64,000 bases of DNA. It comes from Coptis chinensis (Eukaryota; Streptophyta; Magnoliopsida; Ranunculales; Ranunculaceae). The stretch spans positions 35,302,501-35,366,500 of the forward strand of contig CM027377.1 in NCBI GenBank assembly GCA_015680905.1, written 5' to 3'. Under the pieces are notes generated by a model that ran no database searches, was not told where the DNA came from, and saw nothing but the letters and a program-made list of their open reading frames with translations. Positions 1-11,567 of the stretch are shown here, one piece after another (position 1 is the stretch's first letter; the number at the start of each line of letters is the position of its first letter). Both the position numbers and the translations under genes were made by a program.

Positions 1-188
1 AACGCAAGTACGTCCATTTCTATTTTCAGATAATTGAGTTACTATTAGTTGTTAATAATGCTGGCAGAACATCCCCATAAGTGTTGCACACAAACTGATA
101 TCTATACATCAGCCATATGTGTTGCACAACAAACAGATGTCTAGTCTAAACTTTTACATCCCCATATCTGGCCCACACAAACAGACAT

Positions 189-490
189 CTAAACCTTCCT
201 CCGGCTCCATCTGGTCTTTTCTTCAGAGCTTCCGGAAGAATCTGATTGCCTCTTTTTAGGGCTTTTTGTGCTGCAATTTCCGCTCTTTTCTTCAGAGCTA
301 CCCGAAGAATCTGATTCTGCATCCGGGCCATCAGAGCTGGATGAAGCCGAACTCGAGGAATCATTAACTTCTTCTGTCCTTTTTTGTTGCATAATGAGCT
401 TTGGCATGCTTTTCAGGTATTCTCTGAGGTTTTCTGTGATGCCACCAAGCCCAATAGATGTAAAGAAGTTAATGGAAAATCTGGTGTTCT
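189..490 (-). pseudogene. Orphan C-terminal coding segment, Ser/Asp/Glu-rich tail; gene not recognised
   Basis: The minus strand reads openly from about 490 to a stop at 189. The upstream part looks like ordinary folded protein (it contains [19 protein letters not shown]). It then enters a low-complexity acidic tail in which the motif [10 protein letters not shown] occurs twice, ending in basic residues WSRRKV. The mix of a structured stretch and a repeated acidic tail suggests real coding origin. A splice acceptor could lie at about 481 or 501, but no further exons appear before the gp210 3' end at 929, so this is an isolated last exon or a gene fragment. Direct repeats AACGCAAGTAC at 1-11 and 548-558 flank it. 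I do not recognise the protein family. It could be a retroposed 3' fragment or part of a gene interrupted by the gp210 locus. Confidence 0.4.
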
Positions 491-558
491 TTGGGGTTAT
501 CTATTTCGTAATTAGAATCCATCCTTTATGAATCTTCGGTATCAAGTAACGCAAGTAC

Positions 559-928
559 ACACCAAACATAATCATAGATCTCAAATGTGCGCACCAACAC
601 GGCCCGGTAATCACCAACTACAGCCCAGCCGAAGTTAAAGCCCAAACCCAAGAACAATGATTTTTGCTCGGGTAGTTAACGGTTCTTTTTATTTTCCACG
701 TTTGCAGTTTTATCTATAGTAAAGCTGGAAAAACAATATATGTGACATTAACTCATTGGAAGCGAGTTTGATGATACAATATAAGTATGCTGATTTATAC
801 AGTTTCAAAATTGTACAAAGCTCTATGCTGGAGCAATCATTAGAAAAAATAAATAAGGAAAATTTGATTGCCCATTCTATTGTTTCCGACTCTAGTAAGT
901 GTTTTGGGGATTAACTCTTCGCCGCGCA
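559..928. other. Spacer downstream of gp210 3' end
   Basis: About 370 bases lie between the orphan segment and the gp210 stop codon at 929-931. They should hold the gp210 3' UTR and poly(A) region (gene reads right to left). AT-rich sequence is present, but I see no gene or structured repeat. Confidence 0.4.
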
Positions 929-3449
929 TCACGGCTTGTAGTAAGGTGTTTCGTCGATAGTTCTCCTCACATACTGGATGAAAGGTTGGGGTGTCCGAGG
1001 AGATTGTTCTGTGTTGTAAGTAGGGGAGATAGTGGGGTCAGGTGTAACTGGGCCCGCAATACTTGGAGTAGCAGGGATAGATGTGGATGTGACGATGAAC
1101 CGATTTGCGAGTACCAAGGTGACTATCAGTGCAGCAAATGACACACAAGCAGCAGCCAAGTATCCATAATATGCACTTGAAGATGGTTCAAAGCCTGGGT
1201 CATAGTTTATATCTAATTCCACTCTTTGACCTGTTGACAAGAAAGAGAAAAGAAATGTTAGTGAAGCAATTGGCTTTAACATACCAAACTTCTTCTCTGT
1301 GGCAGATCAAGGCAGGGATCCCTATCAACTCGTCAAAGGTAAACAGAATCTGCATCATAAGCTTAAATCGAAAAGTGAATGAAACACATAACAAAATATT
1401 GTAAGTTCATGATGACTGCTCAAGGAACCAAGTTAGTGAACTGTTCACGATTCACTTTGGATTTTCAATTATCTGCTCAAATTATTTCTCAGCCAAGGGT
1501 AATGCCCAGGACTAAGTGTGTAGCCCTACTGACAACAAGCTCTACCTCATACATGAGTTCCTAATCCGATCCACAATCAGTGTTACTTTTGTGGCTTTTG
1601 GTCTTTCAGTAAATGATAATCTAAGTTACTGCATTCTAACCTTCTAAGATTAAGCTACTAAAAACGAAACACTTTTAAATAGTTAGCTACATTCTTCCTT
1701 AAAGTTAATGCTAAAAGAATATAACTTAGAGAGATGTGTGGGTGGGGGGTGATGTTGCAACATTTCAGGGAAAAGTAGGTTTACCAGCGGCTGGAAGCAC
1801 AAAGATGATTTTGTCTTTGAATCTTACTGCTCTTAGAGCTTTGACCTGAATTAAGAAACAAAAAGCAAAAGATATAATTTTGTTTTTCACTAGTCCTTTG
1901 TTGTAAAAGGTTGTATCATGAGACTTATAGATGGAAGATAATGTGTTCACCTCATATTCAGCCTGTCCACCAATACCAAAATCTTTTCTATGAATGGGAC
2001 TGACCATTAAAAGATCTCTCTCTTTCCAATGGACTTCCACATCTACAATGAAAATCAAAACAGTTCAAAGTAACTATTGTGAGGAATATCGTTATCAAAA
2101 CGAAAAATGAATATAGTGATAGCAACATCCCAATGTTTTAATAGAAGAAGTGGCTCGAAGAACCCTGGCTAGTTGAATCAAGCCCCTCATCACATCTCTT
2201 TAGTTACTGGAGTTGAAACTTGATGGTTGTGTTGACTCATGATTTAAACTCTATTCTAGGAGGTTTCTATTAGTGCTACACATTCATCCAAATGTTTGTG
2301 ATAGCTTCTTCTACTTTGTTGATCCTTTTTTTATTGTTTCTTTTAACACGGTCAGTGTTCGACCAACATCTCTAAAAAAATCACATTAGATGTGCCGGCC
2401 TGGGAGCTCATATGAAAGCAGATCATTTTTCCGGTTTGCCCTGCTCAACATCCCTTTCCAAACAAGCAGCACAGTTCCTTCAGAGAGTGATAATTTAACA
2501 ATCTAGACTGGATCTCCACACATGGAAGGCTCTTCAACCAGCTTATAGAAATACTGACCACTGCCTGGTTTTGGTTGAGTGGTAAAATCTTCAACACCCT
2601 TGACCCTTCCTATTACAACCAAAAAGGCTTTCTGCATGTTTAGAGTTTATCATAAGATAGATCACATCCTCTTTAATTAACCACTTTGGGTTAATCAAGT
2701 CATCGATTTATGCCATGATTCAAACAGCAACTATCTTCAACTGTACTAGTATTTCATTTTGGCAGGTACTTTATCCTCAAATTAATCCCCCTTCTTGTTT
2801 TTCTATTCTCTGATGGGGAGGGGGCAGTAGAATCTGTACCTTGGCATTTCCATATTATGTCTCCTAACTGTTCAATATAATACTCACATTTACGTGTTCA
2901 TCACTTGTAAGTTGTATCCTTTTTCTATCTCTAACAGTGTAACTCTGTATCAGAATGCCCAACTAAACTACTTGTTATGCTTGCATGTTTGGTACTTTCA
3001 TTGGAAAATAGCCTATTCTGTAGTATATCCATCATCAACTACTACAGAGATCCACATTATTCGCCTACCTCACATGCACTAAATGGCTTGTGAGATAGGC
3101 AAATTGTGCATAAATGTGACTGACACTTGTCCCTTTTTAAAGCAACAAAAATGGAATTCATAATTAAAGAGGGGGGAGGAGAGACCAAAAAACAAACTCA
3201 AAATAACCAAAACAAAACGAAAAAATCATTCAATATTCAGTTATGAGCACAGGTTATGAAACAGGATTTACATTGACTCTTGCATTCCCATCGAGAGCCC
3301 AAGTGGATGTTTCAAACGATTATACTTAGAGTCTTAGACCCTTAAATGCAAATTTAGCAATTTTAACGCACTCGGTACTCACCTGTGTTTCCCACAACAG
3401 TTATAACACTCGTGTTGGAATCAGGTGTCAGACTCAGATGAATCAGTTC
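929..3449 (-). pseudogene. GP210: gp210 exons 24-27: C-terminal block with membrane span
   Basis: Four exons with canonical junctions: 3383-3449 (ELIHLSLTPDSNTSVITVVG), 1951-2042 (VEVHWKERDLLMVSPIH, DFGIGGQAEYE), 1785-1845 (VKALRAVRFKDKIIFVLPAA) and 929-1230. The last exon holds the only membrane span (GYLAAACVSFAALIVTLVLA) and a short Pro/Thr-rich cytoplasmic tail ending in the conserved RTPQPFIQYVRRTIDETPYY, which faces the pore in this family. The stop is TGA at 929-931. This block is intact, so decay is concentrated in the middle of the gene. Confidence 0.8.
2043..3382. other. gp210 intron, nothing recognised
   Basis: AT-rich intronic sequence between exons 24 and 25. Short open frames here have no coding look. 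No terminal repeats were found. Confidence 0.4.
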
Positions 3450-3931
3450 CTGTAAGCAAGCATATCAACTTGAATTATTAAGACAATAAAAGTAACCAAT
3501 TACACAGATTCCGGGCAGTTCAATCCAGTACAAGTCAATTATCAATTTAGTCAGATATAAGATATCAAACCACAACGTACTTTTTCTTTTGCAATAGTTA
3601 TCACCATATTACAAATGTTCATTCTGGTAGGAAACTTTGTTAACCTAAAAAACCGATGTTTTAGAAAAATTCAACAAAATCAACCGCTTAAATTCCGATA
3701 TCTCTAATCATTTGATCAAAATGTCGAGTTTCGGCAATAAACTTGAGTACATTCAAAAGCGGTAAAGTGTGCTGACACGTGGTTAGGGGTTTTGGGGGGG
3801 ATTTTGAACAATCTACTTTGAGTTATGCAGCTTTCAAGCGCATGATGCCACATGTCCACGCTGTTCTCTAGACGGCTCTAGAAGTACTGATAACTCTTTG
3901 CAGTATTTTACTATTTTTTGAAGATTACTAA

Positions 3932-4409
3932 GGGCATCTCCAATGGGGGGTGTAAAATTACACCTCCACCTAGGCTCCACGTAGGTGCCATTAGGATTTT
4001 ACACCTCTAATTGTATAGTATTGTATAGCTTATAAATATCCACCCTCTATACTCTCCAATGGAAGAGTGTAAAAAAAAATAGATTTTAAACTCGGACGTC
4101 ACTCCAAGTGACGTCCCTCTTTAATTTAAATCGGCGCCACTTGGAGTGGCGTCCGAAAGTTAAAAATTACTTTAGAATTAGAAAGGGACGTTACTCCAAG
4201 TGACGTCCGAAAATTATTTCACTTAGACGTCAGTTCGAGTGTCGCCCGGGTTTTTTATTAACTAATAGCGAGAGGGGGAATTCCCCACCCTCTCTATTAG
4301 CTAATACACTATTACCTACGGTATAGCACCCCCATTGGAGAGAGTTTTTTTATATTTGGAGTGTAAAATTTCCACTCTATACGGTTTACACCCCCCATTG
4401 GAGGTGCCC
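3932..4409. mobile_element. PIF/Harbinger (Tourist-like) MITE
   Basis: Inverted ends GGGCATCTCCAATGGGGGGT and its complement (ending ATTGGAGGTGCCC) bound 478 bases, flanked by TAA at 3929-3931 and 4410-4412, the 3-bp target duplication usual for this superfamily. No coding capacity. The interior (about 4090-4245) holds four palindromic units of the type GACGTCACT-n-AGTGACGTC or close variants. It sits in a gp210 intron. Confidence 0.85.
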
Positions 4410-4883
4410 TAATGTGTCTACTTTGCAGTAATATATGTAACTTCACTGAAAACGAGACATACTGTATTTTACAAATGTCTACTTTGCAGTAATATATGTA
4501 ACTTTACTGCAAACTAGATTTATACTGTATTTTACAAATGTCTACTTTGCAGTTGTGGCTTCGAATTGAAGGTGCAACCACATAGCAGCACGCAACCTAA
4601 GGATGTGTAATGTAACTTAAAATGACCAGAAAACCAGGAATTTCGTTCCTTGAGCATTTGAACTTAAGCTGATGCGGGTTTTTGAGGTGAATTTAACTTA
4701 ACGCTTGAATGTAGGGTGAAATTGGGTGTACCACCTGTGTCCTTGAGAGCCAAAGCCCCAGTTCTAACCCATTTTTTTTTCGCTCGGTAACCCCAGTTCT
4801 AACCTCATGAACAGATGATAACAAAATTTTCAGACAAAAATAGATTGATAGTGTCCTTTCACTATAACCCCATAGCATGATAC

Positions 4884-5719
4884 CTTGCCCATTTTTAAGA
4901 CTTTGAATCCTCCGACAATGCTCTGCTTCTCTAAGGGAAGCATTGATGGAAATAGATAAATCTGGTCTCATGTCCTGTGTTTTGGGTAGAGAATGTGCCA
5001 AGTGTTCCGGCGAGTAAGGAAAGAACATACAATATAAACTACCAGTAACAAGATCCCTCCATGGCTTTGTGTACCAGAAGTCCACAAAAAAGGGGAAGTA
5101 TCAGGGGGGCATTAGACAAAAACCGAGGGAATAAACAAGATGAAAACATACCCAACAACTGGTGGGTCCACCCTTACAATAAAAAAAAAATCCCTTCACT
5201 GTTCCCAATCTCTTCAAGCTTGTGCCTGTTAACATTTCCAAATCACAGTGATGGATAAGAAAATTACGATGTATCCTTGAATAGGTTTGAGTTAGAAAGA
5301 GTCAAAAATTATAAAGGTTGAAAATAAAGAAAGGGTATACAGACCTAAATCTAACAGCAAAACAGTATCCCTTTGTAGGGAAAGGAACATTTGTCAAAGT
5401 CTCTAGTGGAGAATCAACTACAACCATATCCACACTTTGTACCGTAGCTGTTGTTTGCAGTCTTAACCTTGGACCTTCAAAAATTACTGTTAAGAAAAGA
5501 TGTACCAACCATGAGCATCAAAGACCAGATCCAATCCAAGAGTTTGAGCATAACAGAGGCATTGAATCTGCATGTATTTATGCAATACAGAATGAAAACT
5601 TAGTTCGGTACCTTGAGATGCACCCTCCCCTACAGCGCGAGCTTTGCCAGAAACCATGTTTACTGATAAAACACTTTGGTTGGAACTTAACCACCTCCCA
5701 AGTACTGGATCATCCAATC
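4884..5719 (-). pseudogene. GP210: gp210 exons 20-23 with indels and a lost acceptor
   Basis: 5612-5719 reads GLDDPVLGRWLSSNQSVLSV. 5345-5486 reads EGPRLRLQTTATVQSVDMVV and ends with TNVPFPTKGYCFAVRF. About 5148-5225 is a short exon in which a run of ten T (minus strand, near 5180) and an extra G break the frame before VDPPVVGY. 4884-5069 reads KPWRDLVTG, FFPYSPEHLAHSLPKTQDMR and SINASLREA, then shifts frame with loss of about ten residues before SIVGGFKVLKMGK; the AG acceptor expected ahead of it is absent (ACA precedes CAAAG). About 130 residues expected between exon 19 (ending 6481) and exon 20 are not found in 5720-6480. Order and content are those of the gp210 C-terminal third. Confidence 0.7.
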
Positions 5720-6480
5720 CTATCATATGTAGTTTAAGGTCAAAATAAAATGCTGAAAGAAATAATTTTCAAGTCCCAGATACTCAATTGGAGCATAATT
5801 TTCTTTTTCTTTTACTGAAAGTTGAAGTGGTAACACTGTTTTAGAAACACTTTATTGCTCTAGCATTTTATTACAAGACAGAAAGTATGTAAGATCGTGA
5901 CCAATCCATGACTTTAAAAAACACGATTTTTTCATCAACAGAACTGATCTAAATTAACACCCCATAACACCAGGAGCACAAGTTCACCAGATCCAACAGA
6001 AGGAATCTTATAACATATTAAAGAGCACTTTTTGGAGAGGAAAAATGAAAGAAACGTCAGAAATTAAACCAAAATAAACAACTTTTGTGAGAATATTGAC
6101 AATTTTTAGGCTAATGATGCTTCATACACATCTATTACCACTCTCCCTTAACTCTACACCGCAGTAGCACCTCTCCTCTCAAAGAAGCAGTGCCCTTAAG
6201 TACATTGGTGACCTAAATTTTAATATGTATTGAGATATAAAACTCCAACAAATCTTAAACCATCAGAATCAAGCTTTGAGCGAGAGCCATTAATTAATCT
6301 TAAAGACCGAGCTACTTTCAATCTTAAAGACAGTATAAGGTAAATTCAGTTTAGTTTCCAAATAAGTTTCTAAGGATGAATCAAAAGTGTGGAGAAGATC
6401 AACCACATGTAGTTCCATTTATAAGAAACATTGAGACAGTAAAATGTTCAAAATTGATATACAAAGATGATTATCCTTAC

Positions 6481-8204
6481 CTTAGCAACCCTTACGCAAG
6501 AAGCAATTTCAGTTCTTCCAGTTGCCCGGTCCTTTGCAAGAATGCAACCAAGATTGTTACTTTCCAACGTCTTGATTCTACCCCCATCAATGGAAATGGG
6601 ATCTAGCTGAATTTCTTTATTCTTTCCACAACAAGTTCTCAATAAAGAATAAACAATAGTCCCTTTCCTAAAAGAATCCCATGATGCCGTGGCAAAAGAT
6701 TTGATGTAGTATAAAAAGGTGGAAGGACCCAGGTGATAGGCAATCCAAGAGCAAGGGGAGGCTCAGAAACCACCCTCAATGATGAGGAAGCATTATATGA
6801 GTGTGAGTGTGAAGCACCAGAGGAAATAAAATTACAGGAGAATGATACAATAACATTTGTTCTGCCTGCTGATCTGCAAGGGAGTAATAGCCATTCATGA
6901 AACAAGTTACCAATAAAATCCACATAATGCAAGAGAGCAATTACCAAAAAAAAATCTCACACCAAAAGCACAAAGAAAAACGAAAAAAAACACACAAAAC
7001 AAACCAAAACAAAAACAAGATAAATAACAATCAATGCTAGCCATCTCCATAGCTAGTAATACTCCGTTTTATACGATTTTCATAAAATATGAATAATAAG
7101 GCGAACATTTCAAATCTAGGGATTAATATGTGAATTCTATGGTCTAGGGTTATAATTGCCGAATAATAAGGTCCGAATTTTTTAAATGAAAAAACAGACT
7201 TTAAAAGTATGTTAAAACTTCGAAATAGAAGGTTTTGAAAACCAGCTTAAGTTGAAACTTTCGGTACCTAGGGAATATCAAATAGCTAAAGTGATAGCTA
7301 GTAACTATAAACGAAAAACTGAGTTATGTATGTGTAGTTCATAAGCAATTCTGGAAAAAAAATATTGCTATTGCATTTTAAACTTAAACTACAGAAAAAT
7401 TAAACTGAATTTTTTTATATTATACACGTACAAAAGACGAACTGTATTTTCGGTGCTTTTTCTTTTTTTTTGGAATGAAGTTTTAAACGAATTATTATCT
7501 AAACTTTCGAATTTTACACTGAATAATTTCCGTAACAAACTTTTGCCGTCCACGAATTTACTAGCAATGGCCATCTCTAGTGAATCAACTTCACGTAGCG
7601 CATCCTTCAATGAAAATAGAATAGACCAAACAAATTAATGAAAAAAATAGTTTCCAAAATATTCTTTGTTTAGGGGAAAAAAAGAGCATAAAGCCTTTTG
7701 GGACGAGAACCCTCCAAACGAGGTCTATATTGCCATGCTTAGAACGACTTTGATGTTATTGATCATTCCTCAGGAGTTTGTGCAGAACAGCAGAACATTA
7801 TACATCTAGAACGTAATAGTCCTTTGCCAGTAAACTTATATAGTAAGAAAGGTAGCTCAAAGAGTTATACAGAACATCCAATCCAGTGAAGGAAGTCGAG
7901 ATATACCTTCCATATACTGTATTAATAAAATCAACACCTTTCTCCTGTGAAAAATTGTATCGTTCTGCTTCAGTGGCACCAGAAAATGGAACTTTTCTTT
8001 CAAATGCCAGAGGTAATATAGCAATCTACACTTTTCTTTCAAATATACCTCAGCCAAGGATGGGAACACAGGCATTTTATGACCCACACTAAGTTGTTCA
8101 CTCTGCACACTTAAAATCATTGATGAAGGAATTGCTACTCTAACTTGCGCCTCGGCTTCACATATAACAGTATCTACACTGCCATAAACTATTGCACGTA
8201 CAGT
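6481..8204 (-). pseudogene. GP210: gp210 exons 17-19, partly deleted
   Basis: 8049-8204 encodes a clean exon with VYGSVDTVICEAEAQVRVAI and SVQSEQLSVGHKMPVFPSL. 7907-7991 is a short remnant (VPFSGATEAERYNFSQEK, then FINTVYG) with a good donor. Between them only about 60 bases remain, in which the 14-mer TTTGAAAGAAAAGT occurs twice; the family normally has a further exon here, so a local deletion is likely. 6481-6873 encodes SAGRTNVIVSFSCNFISSG and later GGRIKTLESNNLGC and RATGRTEIASCVRVAK, with a one-base deletion near 6690 that breaks the frame between NLLP and the SWDSFRKGTIVYSL part. These are gp210 lumenal sequences in the right order. Confidence 0.7.
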
Positions 8205-8930
8205 CTGATATTATTTTTTAAAAAAATAACGTTTTTTAGTTTCTTCTACACAAACAAATTGTAATTGGCCAGAAAAATAAAATCAAAATTAACTCTATAA
8301 TTTGCTGAAGTTCAAAACGTTAATAAAGGAGTATAACTAAGAAAAGAAGCGACCCACAAAACCTACTTAATAATGAGAAACCTTTATCTAATATAACAAA
8401 ACAGATAATCATACTTAAAGCAGTAAACTATCACAGTTATATTGAAACAGGGAATGGTTATATTGGACATCTATTTAAACTTCTATGTGTGCATCTCGCT
8501 TATAGAGACGAACCTACACAACAAAGTGGGGCATTTTTTTGTGGATATGACCTCCCAACATGGATATAAAGGAGAGCTGAGAGCCTTCATCAACAAGATA
8601 ACCTCCTCCTATGAAGCAAAGTTACTCTCAAAATGTCTTCAGTTCCACTCCACCCAGATACCCCCGTAGATACAAAAAGGTACTAAATTCATAAACAAAA
8701 CTGTGAGGAAGTACAAGGACCAAACATACTATGAAGCCAGTCTAAATGGAGTGGCGACCAAATATACCAAGAAAAAGGACAGAACAATAAAACATGGTTT
8801 ATAGACCACATCCCATCCACCTAGATGACGAAAACTGACAAGAACATTTTACTACAATCAATGGTGACGTCACATTAAATAATTCTACATCTCTACTACA
8901 ATGTTCTCCTTAGCAACAAGTAAAATATTG

Positions 8931-9680
8931 TATAATCAGTACATCAGGTACTTGATATGAATTATAATATTTTTTACCACATTATCCATGACATATAACC
9001 AGATTCATGTTACTCCTGTTGACATGTATGAGCCTCTAATATATTAATAGAATTGACCATTCACATAAGTTCGAGTTTATGGAGAAATTGACAATTTAAC
9101 ATGGTATCAGAGTCACTGGTTTCTGAGAGGTCTCGGGTTCAACTCCTACCGGGTGAAGATGTTCAGTACTTCTACCTATGTATTTCCAGCGTGTCTAGCT
9201 GAGGAGGAGTGTTGACATATATGAGCCTCTAATAATATATTAATAAAATTGACCATTCACATAAATTCGAGTTTATAGAGAAATTGGCAATTTAACAACT
9301 CCATACTAATTAAGTGGCCCGTCAAAACCAAGTAAAACTGGTCATTATACACCCAATTACATATACATTTTTTTTCCATTACTACAAGACAAAAACTTGG
9401 ATACAGTGAAGAGTTTTATATACATGCATAAGGGATTCTTTGTCATCTTAAGGGTATATGATGTATTTCTTTTTTTATCAAAAACTTGGATTAGATGGAG
9501 ATGCAGGGGATCGGACCCTTAATATATGATATGATGTATTTCAGTGAAAAAGGGGATCGAACCCTTATTATCTTGGGTTTACGAGTATTACTCCCCTCCC
9601 CCCACTAGATGGGAAATTAGGGTCTTCCCCCTAAATAGTAAATACACACAAAAAAAAAAGTCAAATTGGGTTGACCGTGT
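8931..9680. repeat. 750-bp tandem duplication, copy 1
   Basis: The 750 bases from TATAATCAGTACATC to the end of GGGTTGACCGTGT are repeated head-to-tail at 9681-10430. By eye I find one difference (T at about 9459 versus G at 10209), so the event is very recent or reflects an assembly duplication. The unit carries a complete TRIM element and lies in the gp210 intron where exons are missing. Confidence 0.93.
9017..9297 (+). mobile_element. TRIM retrotransposon (complete), copy 1
   Basis: A miniature LTR element of 281 bases. The 5' LTR is 9017-9101 (TGTTGACATGTATGAGCC to AACA). The primer site TGGTATCAGAG at 9102-9112 fits initiator tRNA-Met. A short noncoding interior ends in the purine tract GAGGAGGAG (9201-9209). 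The 3' LTR is 9210-9297. The direct repeat ACTCC at 9012-9016 and 9298-9302 is the target duplication. The two LTRs differ at several positions, so the insertion is older than the surrounding 750-bp duplication. Confidence 0.9.
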
Positions 9681-10430
9681 TATAATCAGTACATCAGGTA
9701 CTTGATATGAATTATAATATTTTTTACCACATTATCCATGACATATAACCAGATTCATGTTACTCCTGTTGACATGTATGAGCCTCTAATATATTAATAG
9801 AATTGACCATTCACATAAGTTCGAGTTTATGGAGAAATTGACAATTTAACATGGTATCAGAGTCACTGGTTTCTGAGAGGTCTCGGGTTCAACTCCTACC
9901 GGGTGAAGATGTTCAGTACTTCTACCTATGTATTTCCAGCGTGTCTAGCTGAGGAGGAGTGTTGACATATATGAGCCTCTAATAATATATTAATAAAATT
10001 GACCATTCACATAAATTCGAGTTTATAGAGAAATTGGCAATTTAACAACTCCATACTAATTAAGTGGCCCGTCAAAACCAAGTAAAACTGGTCATTATAC
10101 ACCCAATTACATATACATTTTTTTTCCATTACTACAAGACAAAAACTTGGATACAGTGAAGAGTTTTATATACATGCATAAGGGATTCTTTGTCATCTGA
10201 AGGGTATATGATGTATTTCTTTTTTTATCAAAAACTTGGATTAGATGGAGATGCAGGGGATCGGACCCTTAATATATGATATGATGTATTTCAGTGAAAA
10301 AGGGGATCGAACCCTTATTATCTTGGGTTTACGAGTATTACTCCCCTCCCCCCACTAGATGGGAAATTAGGGTCTTCCCCCTAAATAGTAAATACACACA
10401 AAAAAAAAAGTCAAATTGGGTTGACCGTGT
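9681..10430. repeat. 750-bp tandem duplication, copy 2
   Basis: Second unit of the duplication described at 8931-9680. The unit has no gene; its right part contains runs of C and short fold-back motifs shared with the adjacent inverted repeat. Confidence 0.93.
9767..10047 (+). mobile_element. TRIM retrotransposon (complete), copy 2
   Basis: Same element as 9017-9297, shifted by 750 and carried along by the tandem duplication. It has the same LTRs, primer site, purine tract and ACTCC flanks, so it is not an independent insertion. Confidence 0.9.
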
Positions 10431-10440
10431 TATTAAACAA

Positions 10441-10560
10441 CCCCCCCCCCAATTAGATGGGAAATTAGGGTCTTCCCCCTAAATACACACAAGGTTGACC
10501 GTGTTTTTTGTGTGTATTGGGGGGGGGGGGGAGAGACCCTAATTTCCCATCTAGTGAGGG
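10441..10560. repeat. Fold-back inverted repeat
   Basis: The arm at about 10445-10490 (AATTAGATGGGAAATTAGGG then ACACAC) is the reverse complement of about 10510-10555, with a ~20-base loop; weaker pairing extends outward, matching 10290-10440 against 10560-10630. The left arm also equals part of the 750-bp repeat, so this looks like an inverted third copy of its end. Confidence 0.75.
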
Positions 10561-10898
10561 GGGATCCTAATTGGCTCATCTAGTGAGGGGGTAATACTCG
10601 TTAACCCTATTATCTTTTGTAGTGAAAAAGGGAACAAAAACAAAAGATAATAGCCCAATCACGCATGACAAGAGATACATCTAAAATCAAGAAAAACGTG
10701 TCCAAAATGTGGTGTCATATGCCTAGTGATTAGTGTGAACACAATTTTTGAATTCTTAAAGGATAGCAAACTTAAGCATTGGGGTGTCCGAACTATCCTC
10801 AATATGTATATGAATGTTCATATAGGTATACTGCAGCAGATGGATACATAGTGTAAGGTCAAGGATAAAGAACAAATAGAAACTTTGACCAATGCCAT

Positions 10899-11210
10899 TG
10901 AGATGTTTAATCCTGTATTAGGAGCTTAACGCCTGCCAGTATATAGTTCTTGGGGCTGCTACACTCATTGCCAATTGGTTTTTGAGTTGGAAGCCCAACT
11001 TTAATATGGCATTGGAGTGGACTTTTTTTATGGGGCCCAAAGGGCCCGTTTGCTCCACATCGATCAATAATGGTCTACGTGTTATGCTCAAGTAAGGCCA
11101 CACGTAAGGGGGCGTGTTGAGATGTTTAATCCCACATTGGAATTTTAAAGCCTTGCATTACAGTATATAGTTCCTGGGGTCCGCTCATTGCCAATTGGTT
11201 TTGAGTTGGA
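10899..11210 (+). mobile_element. Second, degenerate TRIM-like element
   Basis: Two related ~95-base repeats, 10899-10991 and 11115-11210, begin TGAGATGTTTAATCC or TGTTGAGATGTTTAATCC and run to a shared GCCAATTGG...GAGTTGGA end. A purine run (TAAGGGGGCG) precedes the right repeat, as expected of a polypurine tract. The primer site after the left repeat is degenerate. It has no coding content and is too diverged for a clear target duplication. Confidence 0.6.
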
Positions 11211-11567
11211 TTATGTATTCAATAAATACATTGATCCAAAAGAAGATAATTGATTGTGACGTGATTAAACAAGATGGACGACAGAGCTTATTCTGAATTG
11301 ATTAAACAAAATGGACAACAAAGCTTCAAAACAACAATGATGGAACTAGGGAGTTACTCTTACAAGAATCAAGAATTAAAAATTAGCAATGAGATGAGGC
11401 AATATAATATACATGCCAGACAACATAAAACACAGAACATTCCACATATAGGTAAATACACTAAAACTCATAATAAATCACATTATAGAGATGAAATTAC
11501 TCTTACAGATAGATCTGAAACGCAAAAATAAACTCTTTATACGTAAGTATGAACACATAACTCAAAC

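Noticed and set aside
7389-7610. Minus-strand frame beginning MKDALREVDSLEMAIAS
   Set aside because: Looks faintly protein-like but has an open frame on the opposite strand too, no splice context with gp210, and no recognised domain.
9102-9160. tRNA-derived SINE, suggested by TGGTATCAGAG and a B-box-like GGGTTCAACTCC
   Set aside because: Flanking ~85-base direct repeats, a purine tract, TG...CA ends and a 5-bp duplication fit a TRIM; TGGTATCAGAG is its primer site.
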